Of a DNA stretch of 21,178 bases, positions 8,079 through 14,481 are shown in pieces. The notes below the pieces were generated by a model, which was given only the letters and a program-made list of their open reading frames with translations, did not search any database and had not been told where the DNA came from. The stretch is from NCBI GenBank assembly GCA_002323775.1, contig DCPV01000293.1, forward strand, positions 1 through 21,178. Reading direction: 5' to 3'. The translations under genes were made by a program, and so were the position numbers. How positions within the stretch are numbered: position 1 is the stretch's first letter; the number at the start of each line of letters is the position of its first letter. The stretch is from Firmicutes bacterium UBA1535 (GTDB taxonomy: Bacteria; Bacillota; Clostridia; Tissierellales; Sedimentibacteraceae).

Positions 8079-8164
8079 TATTTTTTTTATTTTAACACCA
8101 ACAATTGCCTTTCTGCATAAATTGATATGAGAAGATAATAGAGCGGAAAGGAATGTGACATAGA

Positions 8165-9358
8165 ATGGAAAATATCAATGGGTATATAAAGACCTGCCCC
8201 TTTATACAATCAATTATAAATTCAAATAGAAATGACAGTATCCCTGTTATTGTCAGTCTTAAAAGTGAAAAAGCATATAACAAAAGCAATGTTGCAACGC
8301 TTTCAAAACGGATTAAATATGAGCTTCCTATAGTCAATGGCTTTGCCTGTGACATGAATATACAGCAAATTAAAAAATTCTATACTCATGAAGATATAGA
8401 TTTTATTTCTTATGACTCAAGAATACACAGTATAATCAACAAAGCAGGAAAAACGATAGGCGTAGATAAGATAAGCTCTATTCCACTTACCGGAAAGGGT
8501 ATAACTGTTGCAATGATAGATACAGGCATAATCATGCACAGAGATTTAACGTATCCAAGCAATAGAATAGTAGGATTTAAAGATTTTCTTAAAAATAAGC
8601 AAAAGCCTTATGATGATAACGGTCATGGCACACATATCTCCGGATTGGTTGCATCAAATGGTATATCATCAAAAGGAAAATATAAAGGAATTGCACCAGA
8701 AGCAAATATTTTGTCGGTAAAAGCGCTAGACTATGAGGGTAATGGTAAGGTTTCGGATATATTATCAGCAATACAGTGGGTTATACAAACTAAAAATACC
8801 TTTAAAACAAGAATATTGAATTTATCTCTTGGAACAGCAGCTCAATATTCAGAACGCTTTGATCCGCTCGTAAAGGCTGCAAATAAAGCGATAGAAAATG
8901 GCATTATTGTGGTAACAGCTGTAGGCAATAATGGACCTAATCCAAAGAGTATATTATCACCTTCAACAAGCAGGCATGTCATATCAGTAGGGGCTTGCGA
9001 TGATAGAAAAGAATCTGTTGGAAGCAATTTAACAATTCCATCGTTTTCAAGCAGAGGTCCAACAAGAGATAGGGTCAAAAAGCCGGATTTATTAGCTCCC
9101 GGTGTTGATATAGTATCATTATCAAATACTGATGTTGCGGGATATTCATCATTAACAGGTACATCAATGTCCGCTCCAATAGTTTCAGGTGTAGTGGCAC
9201 TTATGCTACAGGAGAAACCTAATATGACGCATTTTGAAGCTAAAAAACGACTAATAGAGAACTGCACAAGAATTGGATTAAGCCAATATGACGAGGGTGC
9301 CGGTGTGCTTAGCTTAAATAAATTATTTAGTATAGTTTCAAAGGAGGCAACTAAATAA
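8165..9358 (+). CDS. Subtilisin-family (S8) serine peptidase, AprX-like
   Basis: This 397-residue subtilase has the full catalytic set: D119 (AMIDTGI), H154 (NGHGTHISG), oxyanion Asn N255 (AVGNNG) and S334 (GTSMSAP). Residues 1-90 form a small propeptide-like or N-terminal domain. No signal peptide or membrane segment is visible, so it is probably cytoplasmic, or released late or by an unusual route, as for Bacillus AprX, which is similar in layout. No C-terminal extension is present. It is divergent from walR. The ribosome site (GAAAGGA, about 12 bases from the ATG) is suboptimal. Its substrate is unknown; peptide turnover in stationary phase or sporulation is an inference. Confidence 0.88.
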   Translation: MENINGYIKTCPFIQSIINSNRNDSIPVIVSLKSEKAYNKSNVATLSKRIKYELPIVNGFACDMNIQQIKKFYTHEDIDFISYDSRIHSIINKAGKTIGVDKISSIPLTGKGITVAMIDTGIIMHRDLTYPSNRIVGFKDFLKNKQKPYDDNGHGTHISGLVASNGISSKGKYKGIAPEANILSVKALDYEGNGKVSDILSAIQWVIQTKNTFKTRILNLSLGTAAQYSERFDPLVKAANKAIENGIIVVTAVGNNGPNPKSILSPSTSRHVISVGACDDRKESVGSNLTIPSFSSRGPTRDRVKKPDLLAPGVDIVSLSNTDVAGYSSLTGTSMSAPIVSGVVALMLQEKPNMTHFEAKKRLIENCTRIGLSQYDEGAGVLSLNKLFSIVSKEATK

Positions 9359-9381
9359 TAATTTACAGTTTAACTTAATAT

Positions 9382-9468
9382 AAAAAAACGGGATTAGTAT
9401 AACCCCTCCCCTATGACTGGAAAGTATATTTAAACGTTGAAATATAGGGAAGGGGCTATGCTGCTCCC
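9382..9468 (-). terminator. Long imperfect hairpin with U-tract, terminator of the XRE transcript
   Basis: The arms at 9390-9414 and 9444-9468 pair over 25 bases with five mismatches (mostly G-U compatible), built on GGGA...CCCCT-C/T-CCCTAT blocks around a 29-nt spacer. A run of seven A at 9382-9388 gives TTTTTTT right after the hairpin on the minus strand, so it terminates the XRE message. It is longer and more G+C-rich than the other terminators here. The subtilase reads into it from the other side, where no T-run follows. Confidence 0.7.
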
Positions 9469-9481
9469 TAATCTTTGTCAC

Positions 9482-9817
9482 TTACATCTTCTTTTTACTA
9501 AGCGCTAATACAAAAGTTTTTAACAAATCTTCTGCATACATAAGATATCTTGAGTCAAGATTTGAAAGTATTTCATAAAAACTAGACAAATCGTTTGCTT
9601 TATCTTTCCCAAGGAGTATATAATCGGCAGAAGAACTTAAGGCATGGCAAATATTATACAATGTAACCGAGGACATACCCCTTTTTCCAAGTTCAATTTG
9701 TGTCAGAAATTGTGGGGATACATCAATACATTCTGCAAGCTTTTCACGGCTCATTTTTTGTTCCTCTCGTTTTGCACGCACACGCTGTCCTATTTGCATA
9801 TCTAATTCTTTTTTCAT
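9482..9817 (-). CDS. XRE-family helix-turn-helix regulator
   Basis: This protein of 111 residues (from ATG 9817, MKKELDMQIGQRVRAKREEQ) has a Cro/CI-type domain at about residues 8-66: MSREKLAECIDVSPQFLTQIELGKRGMSSVTLYNICHALSSSADYILLG. A short alpha-helical tail follows (SSFYEILSNLDSRYLMYAEDLLKTFVLALS), probably for dimerisation. The frame is open further upstream (ATG 9829, GTG 9853). The 9817 start is preferred because a micro-ORF ends two bases before it (TAA-TT-ATG), which suggests coupled translation, and because GGGA is suitably spaced. It is divergent from the GGDEF gene and its target is unknown. No phage or conjugative gene is next to it. Confidence 0.85.
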   Translation of the reverse strand: MKKELDMQIGQRVRAKREEQKMSREKLAECIDVSPQFLTQIELGKRGMSSVTLYNICHALSSSADYILLGKDKANDLSSFYEILSNLDSRYLMYAEDLLKTFVLALSKKKM

Positions 9818-9819
9818 AA

Positions 9820-9921
9820 TTATTCCCATGCACCTATTACACAATAAGCCCACACTATTTTTTCAAGATAAACTAAACATCCTTGCATTGTGCTGGTACT
9901 TATCCTTTCATTATTTTTCAT
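9820..9921 (-). CDS. Micro-ORF (33 codons) upstream of and coupled to the XRE gene
   Basis: The predicted peptide begins MKNNERISTSTMQGCLVYLE and ends IVWAYCVIGAWE. It starts behind AAGGAGGAAAGG (8-13 bases from the ATG) and stops two bases before the XRE start, the arrangement of a translationally coupled leader gene. Its first eight residues and their codons equal those of the micro-ORF between walR and walK. The C-terminal half is hydrophobic and Trp/Cys-containing, perhaps a short membrane-interacting peptide. No family is recognised. It could be real protein, a regulatory leader, or chance within a repeat. Confidence 0.45.
   Translation of the reverse strand: MKNNERISTSTMQGCLVYLEKIVWAYCVIGAWE
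9823..9921 (-). repeat. Imperfect repeat, copy B, upstream of the XRE gene
   Basis: This is the second copy of the segment found at 7240-7320. Exact identity covers 9898-9921 (24 bases), and similarity returns at the other end around GTGCATG (9834-9828). The centre is about 20 bases longer than copy A and unalike. Both copies lie just upstream of a regulatory gene start (walK, XRE) in the same orientation. Confidence 0.7.
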
Positions 9922-10046
9922 TTTCTTTGCCTTTCCTCCTTTTTATATTAATATTTAATTTAATGTATAAAACTCAATATAAAGCTAATTATAATGTTTT
10001 ATAGAGTTTTAACTATAAATTAGCATTGATATAATTCTATACAAAG

Positions 10047-10206
10047 CTATTAGTTACAAAAATAATCTATTAGCTATTGATTTTTATTGTCTAATAGTAT
10101 ATAATTATATTGTCATTTTATGTAATAAATTAAATTTTATACGTAAAAATACTATATTTTACTTAAGAGGCATTTATAAATCTATGCACAATATCTAAGC
10201 TAATAG
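10047..10206. repeat. Four CTAWTAG heptamers, candidate regulator sites
   Basis: CTATTAG occurs at 10047-10053 and 10067-10073, exactly 20 bp (about two helical turns) apart. CTAATAG occurs at 10091-10097 and 10200-10206. The heptamer is self-complementary apart from its centre. The first two lie just upstream of the GGDEF promoter -35 and the third sits in its spacer. The flanks AGCTA-W-TAGTT recur in the first and fourth copies. The divergent XRE regulator is an obvious candidate binder, by inference only. Confidence 0.45.
10077..10105 (+). promoter_or_regulatory. Sigma-A promoter of the GGDEF gene
   Basis: TTGATT (10077-10082), a 17-nt spacer and a perfect TATAAT (10100-10105) are present. 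The predicted start near 10112 leaves a leader of about 118 nt. CTAWTAG heptamers surround and overlap it. Confidence 0.6.
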
Positions 10207-10229
10207 TTTAAATGCAATAAGGGGTTATT

Positions 10230-11123
10230 ATGCAATTTGTTTCTATGGAATCAATCAACACGATGAATATGGATAAAATTTTCGATTGTATAAGATTGAT
10301 AGATGTTCAGCAAGAAAATCTTTGTTTTGAAAAATACTCTGACAACTTTGATTATAACATTCCGAGATTTAATTATAATGATAGAAAAAATGAATATAAA
10401 CGTTCTATGAACATAGATAATTCGATATATTTGCCTGAAACCGACGGCAATGATTTATTACTTTTTATTCTAGTTCCAACTTTTATAGAAAATAAAACAT
10501 TGGTAATGGAATGTGTATTAAATTTAACAAGCAAATTAGAATCTAGCCAATTATTTATAAAAAACAATAATCTTAACGACCAAATTAATCTAAGCTGTTT
10601 TAAAGATATTTTATGCAATTTACACAATCTTGCAGTTACAGATGATTTAACTGGTGCATATAACAGAAGATATATTAATAAGGTTTTACCAACTGAGATA
10701 ATGAAATGCTATTCAAGCAAAGCACCATTATCAGTGCTATTTGCTGATTTGGATTCATTTAAAAACATCAATGATTCCTATGGCCATAGTGCTGGAGATT
10801 ATATCCTGTGTGAATTTGTGAAGGAAATAAAAAAAGAAATACAGCATACTAAAGGCTGGATTGCCCGCTATGGTGGAGATGAGTTTTTAATTTGTATGCC
10901 TAATGTAGATAAAGATAATGCTAAAAGCATAGCAGAAAAAATAGTATTAAAGATAAAACAGCAAGGTTTTGAGTATTTGAAAAATAATATCGATATAACT
11001 TGCAGTATAGGAACATACACAGTAGATGAATTTGAAAACATGCAAAGCCACGAAGCAATATTAAAAGAAGTGGATTCAAAGCTCTATGAGATGAAGAAAA
11101 ACAAGCGCTCTATATCTAAATAG
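10230..11123 (+). CDS. Soluble GGDEF-domain diguanylate cyclase with unidentified N-terminal domain
   Basis: This 297-residue protein has a C-terminal GGDEF domain (about 133-295): DDLTGAYNRRYIN entry motif, FADLDSFKNINDSYGH metal/substrate segment, and an intact RYGGDEFLI active site, so cyclic-di-GMP synthesis is expected. The RxxD inhibitory site normally five residues before GGDEF is absent (the segment reads HTKGWIARY), so classical I-site feedback is unlikely. Residues 1-130 match nothing I recognise: no membrane helix, with a hydrophobic core around DLLLFILVPTFIENKTLVMECVLNL, perhaps a GAF-like or PAS-like sensor. It has a GGGG-type ribosome site and is divergent from the XRE gene and its CTAWTAG sites. 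Confidence 0.88.
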   Translation: MQFVSMESINTMNMDKIFDCIRLIDVQQENLCFEKYSDNFDYNIPRFNYNDRKNEYKRSMNIDNSIYLPETDGNDLLLFILVPTFIENKTLVMECVLNLTSKLESSQLFIKNNNLNDQINLSCFKDILCNLHNLAVTDDLTGAYNRRYINKVLPTEIMKCYSSKAPLSVLFADLDSFKNINDSYGHSAGDYILCEFVKEIKKEIQHTKGWIARYGGDEFLICMPNVDKDNAKSIAEKIVLKIKQQGFEYLKNNIDITCSIGTYTVDEFENMQSHEAILKEVDSKLYEMKKNKRSISK

Positions 11124-11156
11124 ATTTTAATGCCTGTACCTTATGTTTAATATATA

Positions 11157-11197
11157 AAAAAACGCAGATTTAGGAACACTTTAAATCTGCGTTTTTT
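11157..11197. terminator. Bidirectional terminator between GGDEF and amidohydrolase genes
   Basis: A perfect 10-bp stem (CGCAGATTTA, 11163-11172; TAAATCTGCG, 11182-11191) with a 9-nt loop is flanked by A- and T-runs, so it works in both directions between two convergent genes. A second small inverted repeat, TATCTTT/AAAGATA, follows immediately. Confidence 0.9.
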
Positions 11198-11225
11198 ATC
11201 TTTATTCTAAAGATAAGCTATATTA

Positions 11226-12386
11226 TTATAAAGTATTTTTATAAACAACTCCGTCTATCATGTTAAATCTGCATAGTGTCATAGAGCTGAAAGGATGTCC
11301 GTCAAATATTGCTATATCCGCATCCTTGCCTATTTCTATAGAACCAACTCTATTTTCAACACCTAAAAGCTTAGCAGGATTTATTGTAACTGACTTAAAT
11401 GCGTCATCTTCGCTTAAGCCATTTCTGATTATTATACCTATATTGCCTGGCAGCCATGCTGTGCCTGAGCCTGTATCAGCCGTTAAGCAAACATTAGCTC
11501 CCGCCATACAAAGTATACCAGCAGTTTCTTCACTAACCTCGTGCAATTCTTGCTTTGCAGGGTCCATAAGTAGAGGTCCTACTACGCAAGTTGCCTTTTT
11601 AGCTCCCAAAACATCGGCTATTTTATAGCCCTCAGTAGCATGCTCTAGTGAATAGTCAAGATTAAATTCCTCAGCAACTCTTATAGCTGTCATTATATCG
11701 TCTGAACGGTGGCAGTGTATACGAACTTTCATCTCGCCCCTGATTACCTTAACAAGTGATTGAAGTTTGAAATCAAGCTTAGGAGCTTTAGTTGGATCAG
11801 TTTCTGCTTCTTTTAGCTTATCAGAATATTCCTTTGCCTCAGCAAGAGTTTGTCTCCAAAGTCCAGCTACTCCCATTCTTGTCATAGGAAGTTTTTTCTC
11901 ATGTCCATAAACTCCTCTTGGGTTTTCGCCAAGAGCCATTTTCATCTGCTCAGTACCAGGTATCATCATTTCTTCAGCAGTATGTCCTCTTAGCTTAAAT
12001 ACTATTCCCGTTCCTCCTATTATATTAGCAGAGCCTGGGAGAGTACAAACTGTAGTGAATCCTGCGTTTCTAACCTTTTTTATCGCAAAATCAAAAGGAT
12101 TTAAAGCATCTATTGCTCTTATAAATGGAGTTATCGGATTTGACATTTCATTTCCATCTATCATACCAAATCTTGTAGTAGGCTCACTAAATGTTGAAAT
12201 ATGAGTGTGAGCGTCTATTAATCCTGGCATTACATAGTGATTTGTCGCATCATATACTTGTGCATTAGAAGGTATTTGCACATTAGTTCCAAAATCCTTA
12301 ATCTTTCCGTCTTCAATAAGAAGAACAGCATTTTCAACTATACCATTTGTTATTGTGTTAAGTTTTCCACATTTTATTGCTATCAT
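11226..12386 (-). CDS. Metal-dependent amidohydrolase (imidazolonepropionase-like family)
   Basis: This 386-residue enzyme of the amidohydrolase superfamily probably cleaves a cyclic or acyclic amide. A small beta-sandwich domain is made of both ends (1-55; C-terminal GSIEIGKDADIAIFDG). The metal-site motifs run in order: HxH in GLIDAHTHIS (about 57-64), a second HxH-type in VRIHCHRSDD (about 225), His in YSLEHATEG, and Asp in CLTADTGSGT, which is close to the imidazolonepropionase/prolidase-like subgroup pattern. It begins 12 bases after the S9 peptidase gene with GGAGG at ideal spacing, so the two form an operon. Pairing with an oligopeptidase suggests a dipeptidase or related amide hydrolase role; the substrate is not readable. 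Confidence 0.85.
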   Translation of the reverse strand: MIAIKCGKLNTITNGIVENAVLLIEDGKIKDFGTNVQIPSNAQVYDATNHYVMPGLIDAHTHISTFSEPTTRFGMIDGNEMSNPITPFIRAIDALNPFDFAIKKVRNAGFTTVCTLPGSANIIGGTGIVFKLRGHTAEEMMIPGTEQMKMALGENPRGVYGHEKKLPMTRMGVAGLWRQTLAEAKEYSDKLKEAETDPTKAPKLDFKLQSLVKVIRGEMKVRIHCHRSDDIMTAIRVAEEFNLDYSLEHATEGYKIADVLGAKKATCVVGPLLMDPAKQELHEVSEETAGILCMAGANVCLTADTGSGTAWLPGNIGIIIRNGLSEDDAFKSVTINPAKLLGVENRVGSIEIGKDADIAIFDGHPFSSMTLCRFNMIDGVVYKNTL

Positions 12387-12398
12387 TTTTGCCTCCGT

Positions 12399-14381
12399 TT
12401 ATTTTAAATATTTTTCAAACCAATTTGTTATTTCTTCAAGTCTTCTTACTCTGTGCTTAGGCTTACCACTTCTTGAAAGCTCGTGGTTTTCTCCTCTAAA
12501 CATACAAAGTCTTGCTTCTACTCCATGATATTTTAATGCTGTAAACATCTGTAAGCCTTCTGCAAGCCAGCAGCGATAATCTTCCTCAGAGTGTATAAAC
12601 AATGTAGGCGTCTTAGCTTTATCAGCATATTTAAGCGGTGAATGCCACCACATCTTATCATGATTTTCCCAAGGAGTTGATGCGTTTTGGTCAGAGTTGA
12701 AGTAATATCCAATATCAGTAGTTCCGAATTTTGAAATCCAGTTAGAAATACTTCTTTGTGAAGCAGCACATCTAAATCTGTCAGTATGACCAATTATCCA
12801 GTTTGTCATAAATCCGCCATATGATCCTCCGGTAACTCCAACACGCTTATCATCAATCTGAGGATATTTTTCCAATACTAAATCAGTAAATTTCATCAAA
12901 TCATCATAGTCAATAGTTCCATATTTGCCTCTAATATCAGAGAATTCATCGCCTTTTCCGTCTCCTCCTCGAGGATTGCAGAAAAATACGAAGTATCCCA
13001 TATTAGCCCATACCTGCATCTCATGATAGAACACTTCCCCGTAAACAGTTTTAGGTCCTCCGTGAATGTCTAATATAGCAGGATATTTTTTAGTTTCATC
13101 ATAATCTACAGGCTTTATAACAAATCCATCAAGTTCCATTCCTTCATCGTTTAAAAACGGCGTATATTCAGGTTTAGAAATTGATTTGTTAGTATAAATA
13201 TCCTCATTAAAGTCTGTTAATCTAGTTTCTGCTTCTCCTTTAAGGCTATAAATTTCTTGAAGCCTTGAGCCTCTTAAGCCAACAAATAATATCTCGTCAC
13301 CACTTACATCAAAGCAGTCTATTGAACCTATATCTTCAGAAAGTATCGCTAAATCTCCGTTAAGTGACAGCTTATTTACAAATGAACTTTTTCCAAGAGT
13401 AGATGTAAAGTACATATGCTCTCCTACTATTCTCACTCCCTTGCCGCCGCCATATTTGCAATCAGAGCCTACAGAGCTTCCAAAGCCTGTGTCGTGCTTT
13501 GTAACAAGCTTCAATTCTCCATTTTCAAACAGATAGATATCTTTATTTTGATTTAGTCCTATTTTCTTCATATCAGATAAGCTTAGGATTATTTTGTCTC
13601 CTATAAAATCTATATATCCAATTGAATATTTTTCTTGTGGGATAAGTACAGTGTTTTTATTTTCATTAATGTTATAAATATTCAGGCTATCAAACAAATC
13701 AAATTTATCGGTAAATCTGTTAGACACATAAAGTATATTTCCATCTTTATATTTGAACATATTTACATCAGTAAATTCATCTGTTATAGGGTTTAATTTT
13801 TGAGTTGTTTTATTAAATATGTATAGTCTGTTTCTCTTTTTGTTTGTAAATCCGACGCCATTGCTCCAGAAAGGTATCTCGTCTAAAACCTCATAATCTT
13901 TATTTTCTTTTATCTTAGCAGCAGCCTTTTCTCTTTCCTCTCCTGTAAGTCCGTGTAAATCGATAAGATTGTTGTCAAATTGTGCTGCAATGACAAAATT
14001 ATCTGAATCTATCGGCTTAATTTCATTTACATTCATAGGAATTCTCATGAATTCTTCAGCCTCACCACCGTTTATATTTATAGAGTAGTAAACAGTCCAA
14101 GCCTCCCCAGCTTCTGTTTTAGCCTTAAGACTATCATCTCTTAATGATGAGAATATCATTGTTTCATTATCTAGCCACAAGAAGCCTCTCTCCTTATTAA
14201 GAGAAGTAAGCTTTGAATACTTTTTAGTGCTTGTATCCATCAGCCAGATATTTGATTTATAAGCATTGTTGTCATAGTCTGCTGTACTTACTACAAAACC
14301 CGCCTTTTTCTTATCTGGCGACATTTCAAGTCCTGAAATAAATTTGTAATTTAAAAAATCTTTTAACTGCAATCTTTCCAT
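12399..14381 (-). CDS. S9 family prolyl oligopeptidase / acylaminoacyl-peptidase
   Basis: This 660-residue cytoplasmic peptidase has an N-terminal beta-propeller (about 1-390, repeated D-x-Ser/Asn-beta-blade segments such as SNIWLMDTSTKKYSKL) and a C-terminal alpha/beta-hydrolase domain. The catalytic triad is intact: S520 (GGSYGGF), D601 (SEEDYRCW) and H633 (GENHELSR). The RGENHELSRSGKPKHR tail is typical of the acylaminoacyl-peptidase-like S9C branch. It likely trims short, possibly N-blocked peptides. The start follows GGAGG at a long 13-base spacing. It is first gene of the operon with the amidohydrolase, and its promoter sits in the hairpin at 14421-14481. Confidence 0.93.
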   Translation of the reverse strand: MERLQLKDFLNYKFISGLEMSPDKKKAGFVVSTADYDNNAYKSNIWLMDTSTKKYSKLTSLNKERGFLWLDNETMIFSSLRDDSLKAKTEAGEAWTVYYSININGGEAEEFMRIPMNVNEIKPIDSDNFVIAAQFDNNLIDLHGLTGEEREKAAAKIKENKDYEVLDEIPFWSNGVGFTNKKRNRLYIFNKTTQKLNPITDEFTDVNMFKYKDGNILYVSNRFTDKFDLFDSLNIYNINENKNTVLIPQEKYSIGYIDFIGDKIILSLSDMKKIGLNQNKDIYLFENGELKLVTKHDTGFGSSVGSDCKYGGGKGVRIVGEHMYFTSTLGKSSFVNKLSLNGDLAILSEDIGSIDCFDVSGDEILFVGLRGSRLQEIYSLKGEAETRLTDFNEDIYTNKSISKPEYTPFLNDEGMELDGFVIKPVDYDETKKYPAILDIHGGPKTVYGEVFYHEMQVWANMGYFVFFCNPRGGDGKGDEFSDIRGKYGTIDYDDLMKFTDLVLEKYPQIDDKRVGVTGGSYGGFMTNWIIGHTDRFRCAASQRSISNWISKFGTTDIGYYFNSDQNASTPWENHDKMWWHSPLKYADKAKTPTLFIHSEEDYRCWLAEGLQMFTALKYHGVEARLCMFRGENHELSRSGKPKHRVRRLEEITNWFEKYLK

Positions 14382-14420
14382 TCTTTATCCATTACCTCCG
14401 TGGTTTTATTTGTTATAGGG

Positions 14421-14481
14421 TAATTATATAACAAAAAAACATATATTACAAACTAAATATATGTTTTTTGTTATATAATTA
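14421..14481. terminator. Long AT-only hairpin after the glycerate kinase gene
   Basis: The arms TAATTATATAACAAAAAAAC... (from 14421) and its complement (ending 14481) pair over about 26 bases with a single one-base bulge and an 8-nt loop. It overlaps the glycerate kinase stop codon. The stem has almost no G or C, but its T-runs could still stop transcription on the minus strand. It also contains the predicted S9 promoter. Confidence 0.6.
14423..14451 (-). promoter_or_regulatory. Sigma-A promoter of the S9 peptidase operon, inside a hairpin
   Basis: On the minus strand TTGTAA (14451-14446) lies in the hairpin loop region. A 17-nt spacer containing seven T follows, then a perfect TATAAT (14428-14423) in the distal arm. 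The predicted start near 14416 leaves a leader of about 35 nt. It is the only good promoter before the S9 gene. Confidence 0.55.

Larger units (their letters stand above)
9922..10229. other. Divergent AT-rich regulatory region between XRE and GGDEF genes
   Basis: There is no open frame of substance in these 308 bases. The region holds a strong promoter for the GGDEF gene, a weak promoter for the XRE side (TATAAT on the minus strand at 9993-9988 with poor -35 choices), the ribosome site of the micro-ORF, and four CTAWTAG heptamers. The GGDEF leader (about 118 nt) showed no recognisable riboswitch. Confidence 0.5.

Noticed and set aside
8080..8164. Sporulation-type (sigma-G-like) promoter for the subtilase: GCATA followed by GATAATA
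   Set aside because: The spacing (14-15 nt) and the -10 do not fit the sigma-G consensus well enough to list.
8016..8164. WalR box (TGTWAH-N5-TGTWAH) upstream of walR or the subtilase
   Set aside because: Only single half-sites such as TGTAAT were seen, without a second half at the right distance.
8092..8355. Minus-strand 87-codon frame covering the walR-subtilase gap
   Set aside because: Overlaps the subtilase start antisense and has no ribosome site or family match.
8842..9267. 141-codon minus-strand frame within the subtilase gene
   Set aside because: It lies opposite the conserved catalytic region of the S8 peptidase and shows no domain; antisense shadow.
10106..10229. Cyclic-di-GMP riboswitch in the leader of the GGDEF gene
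   Set aside because: The leader is almost all A/T and lacks the conserved three-way junction features expected of the GEMM motifs.
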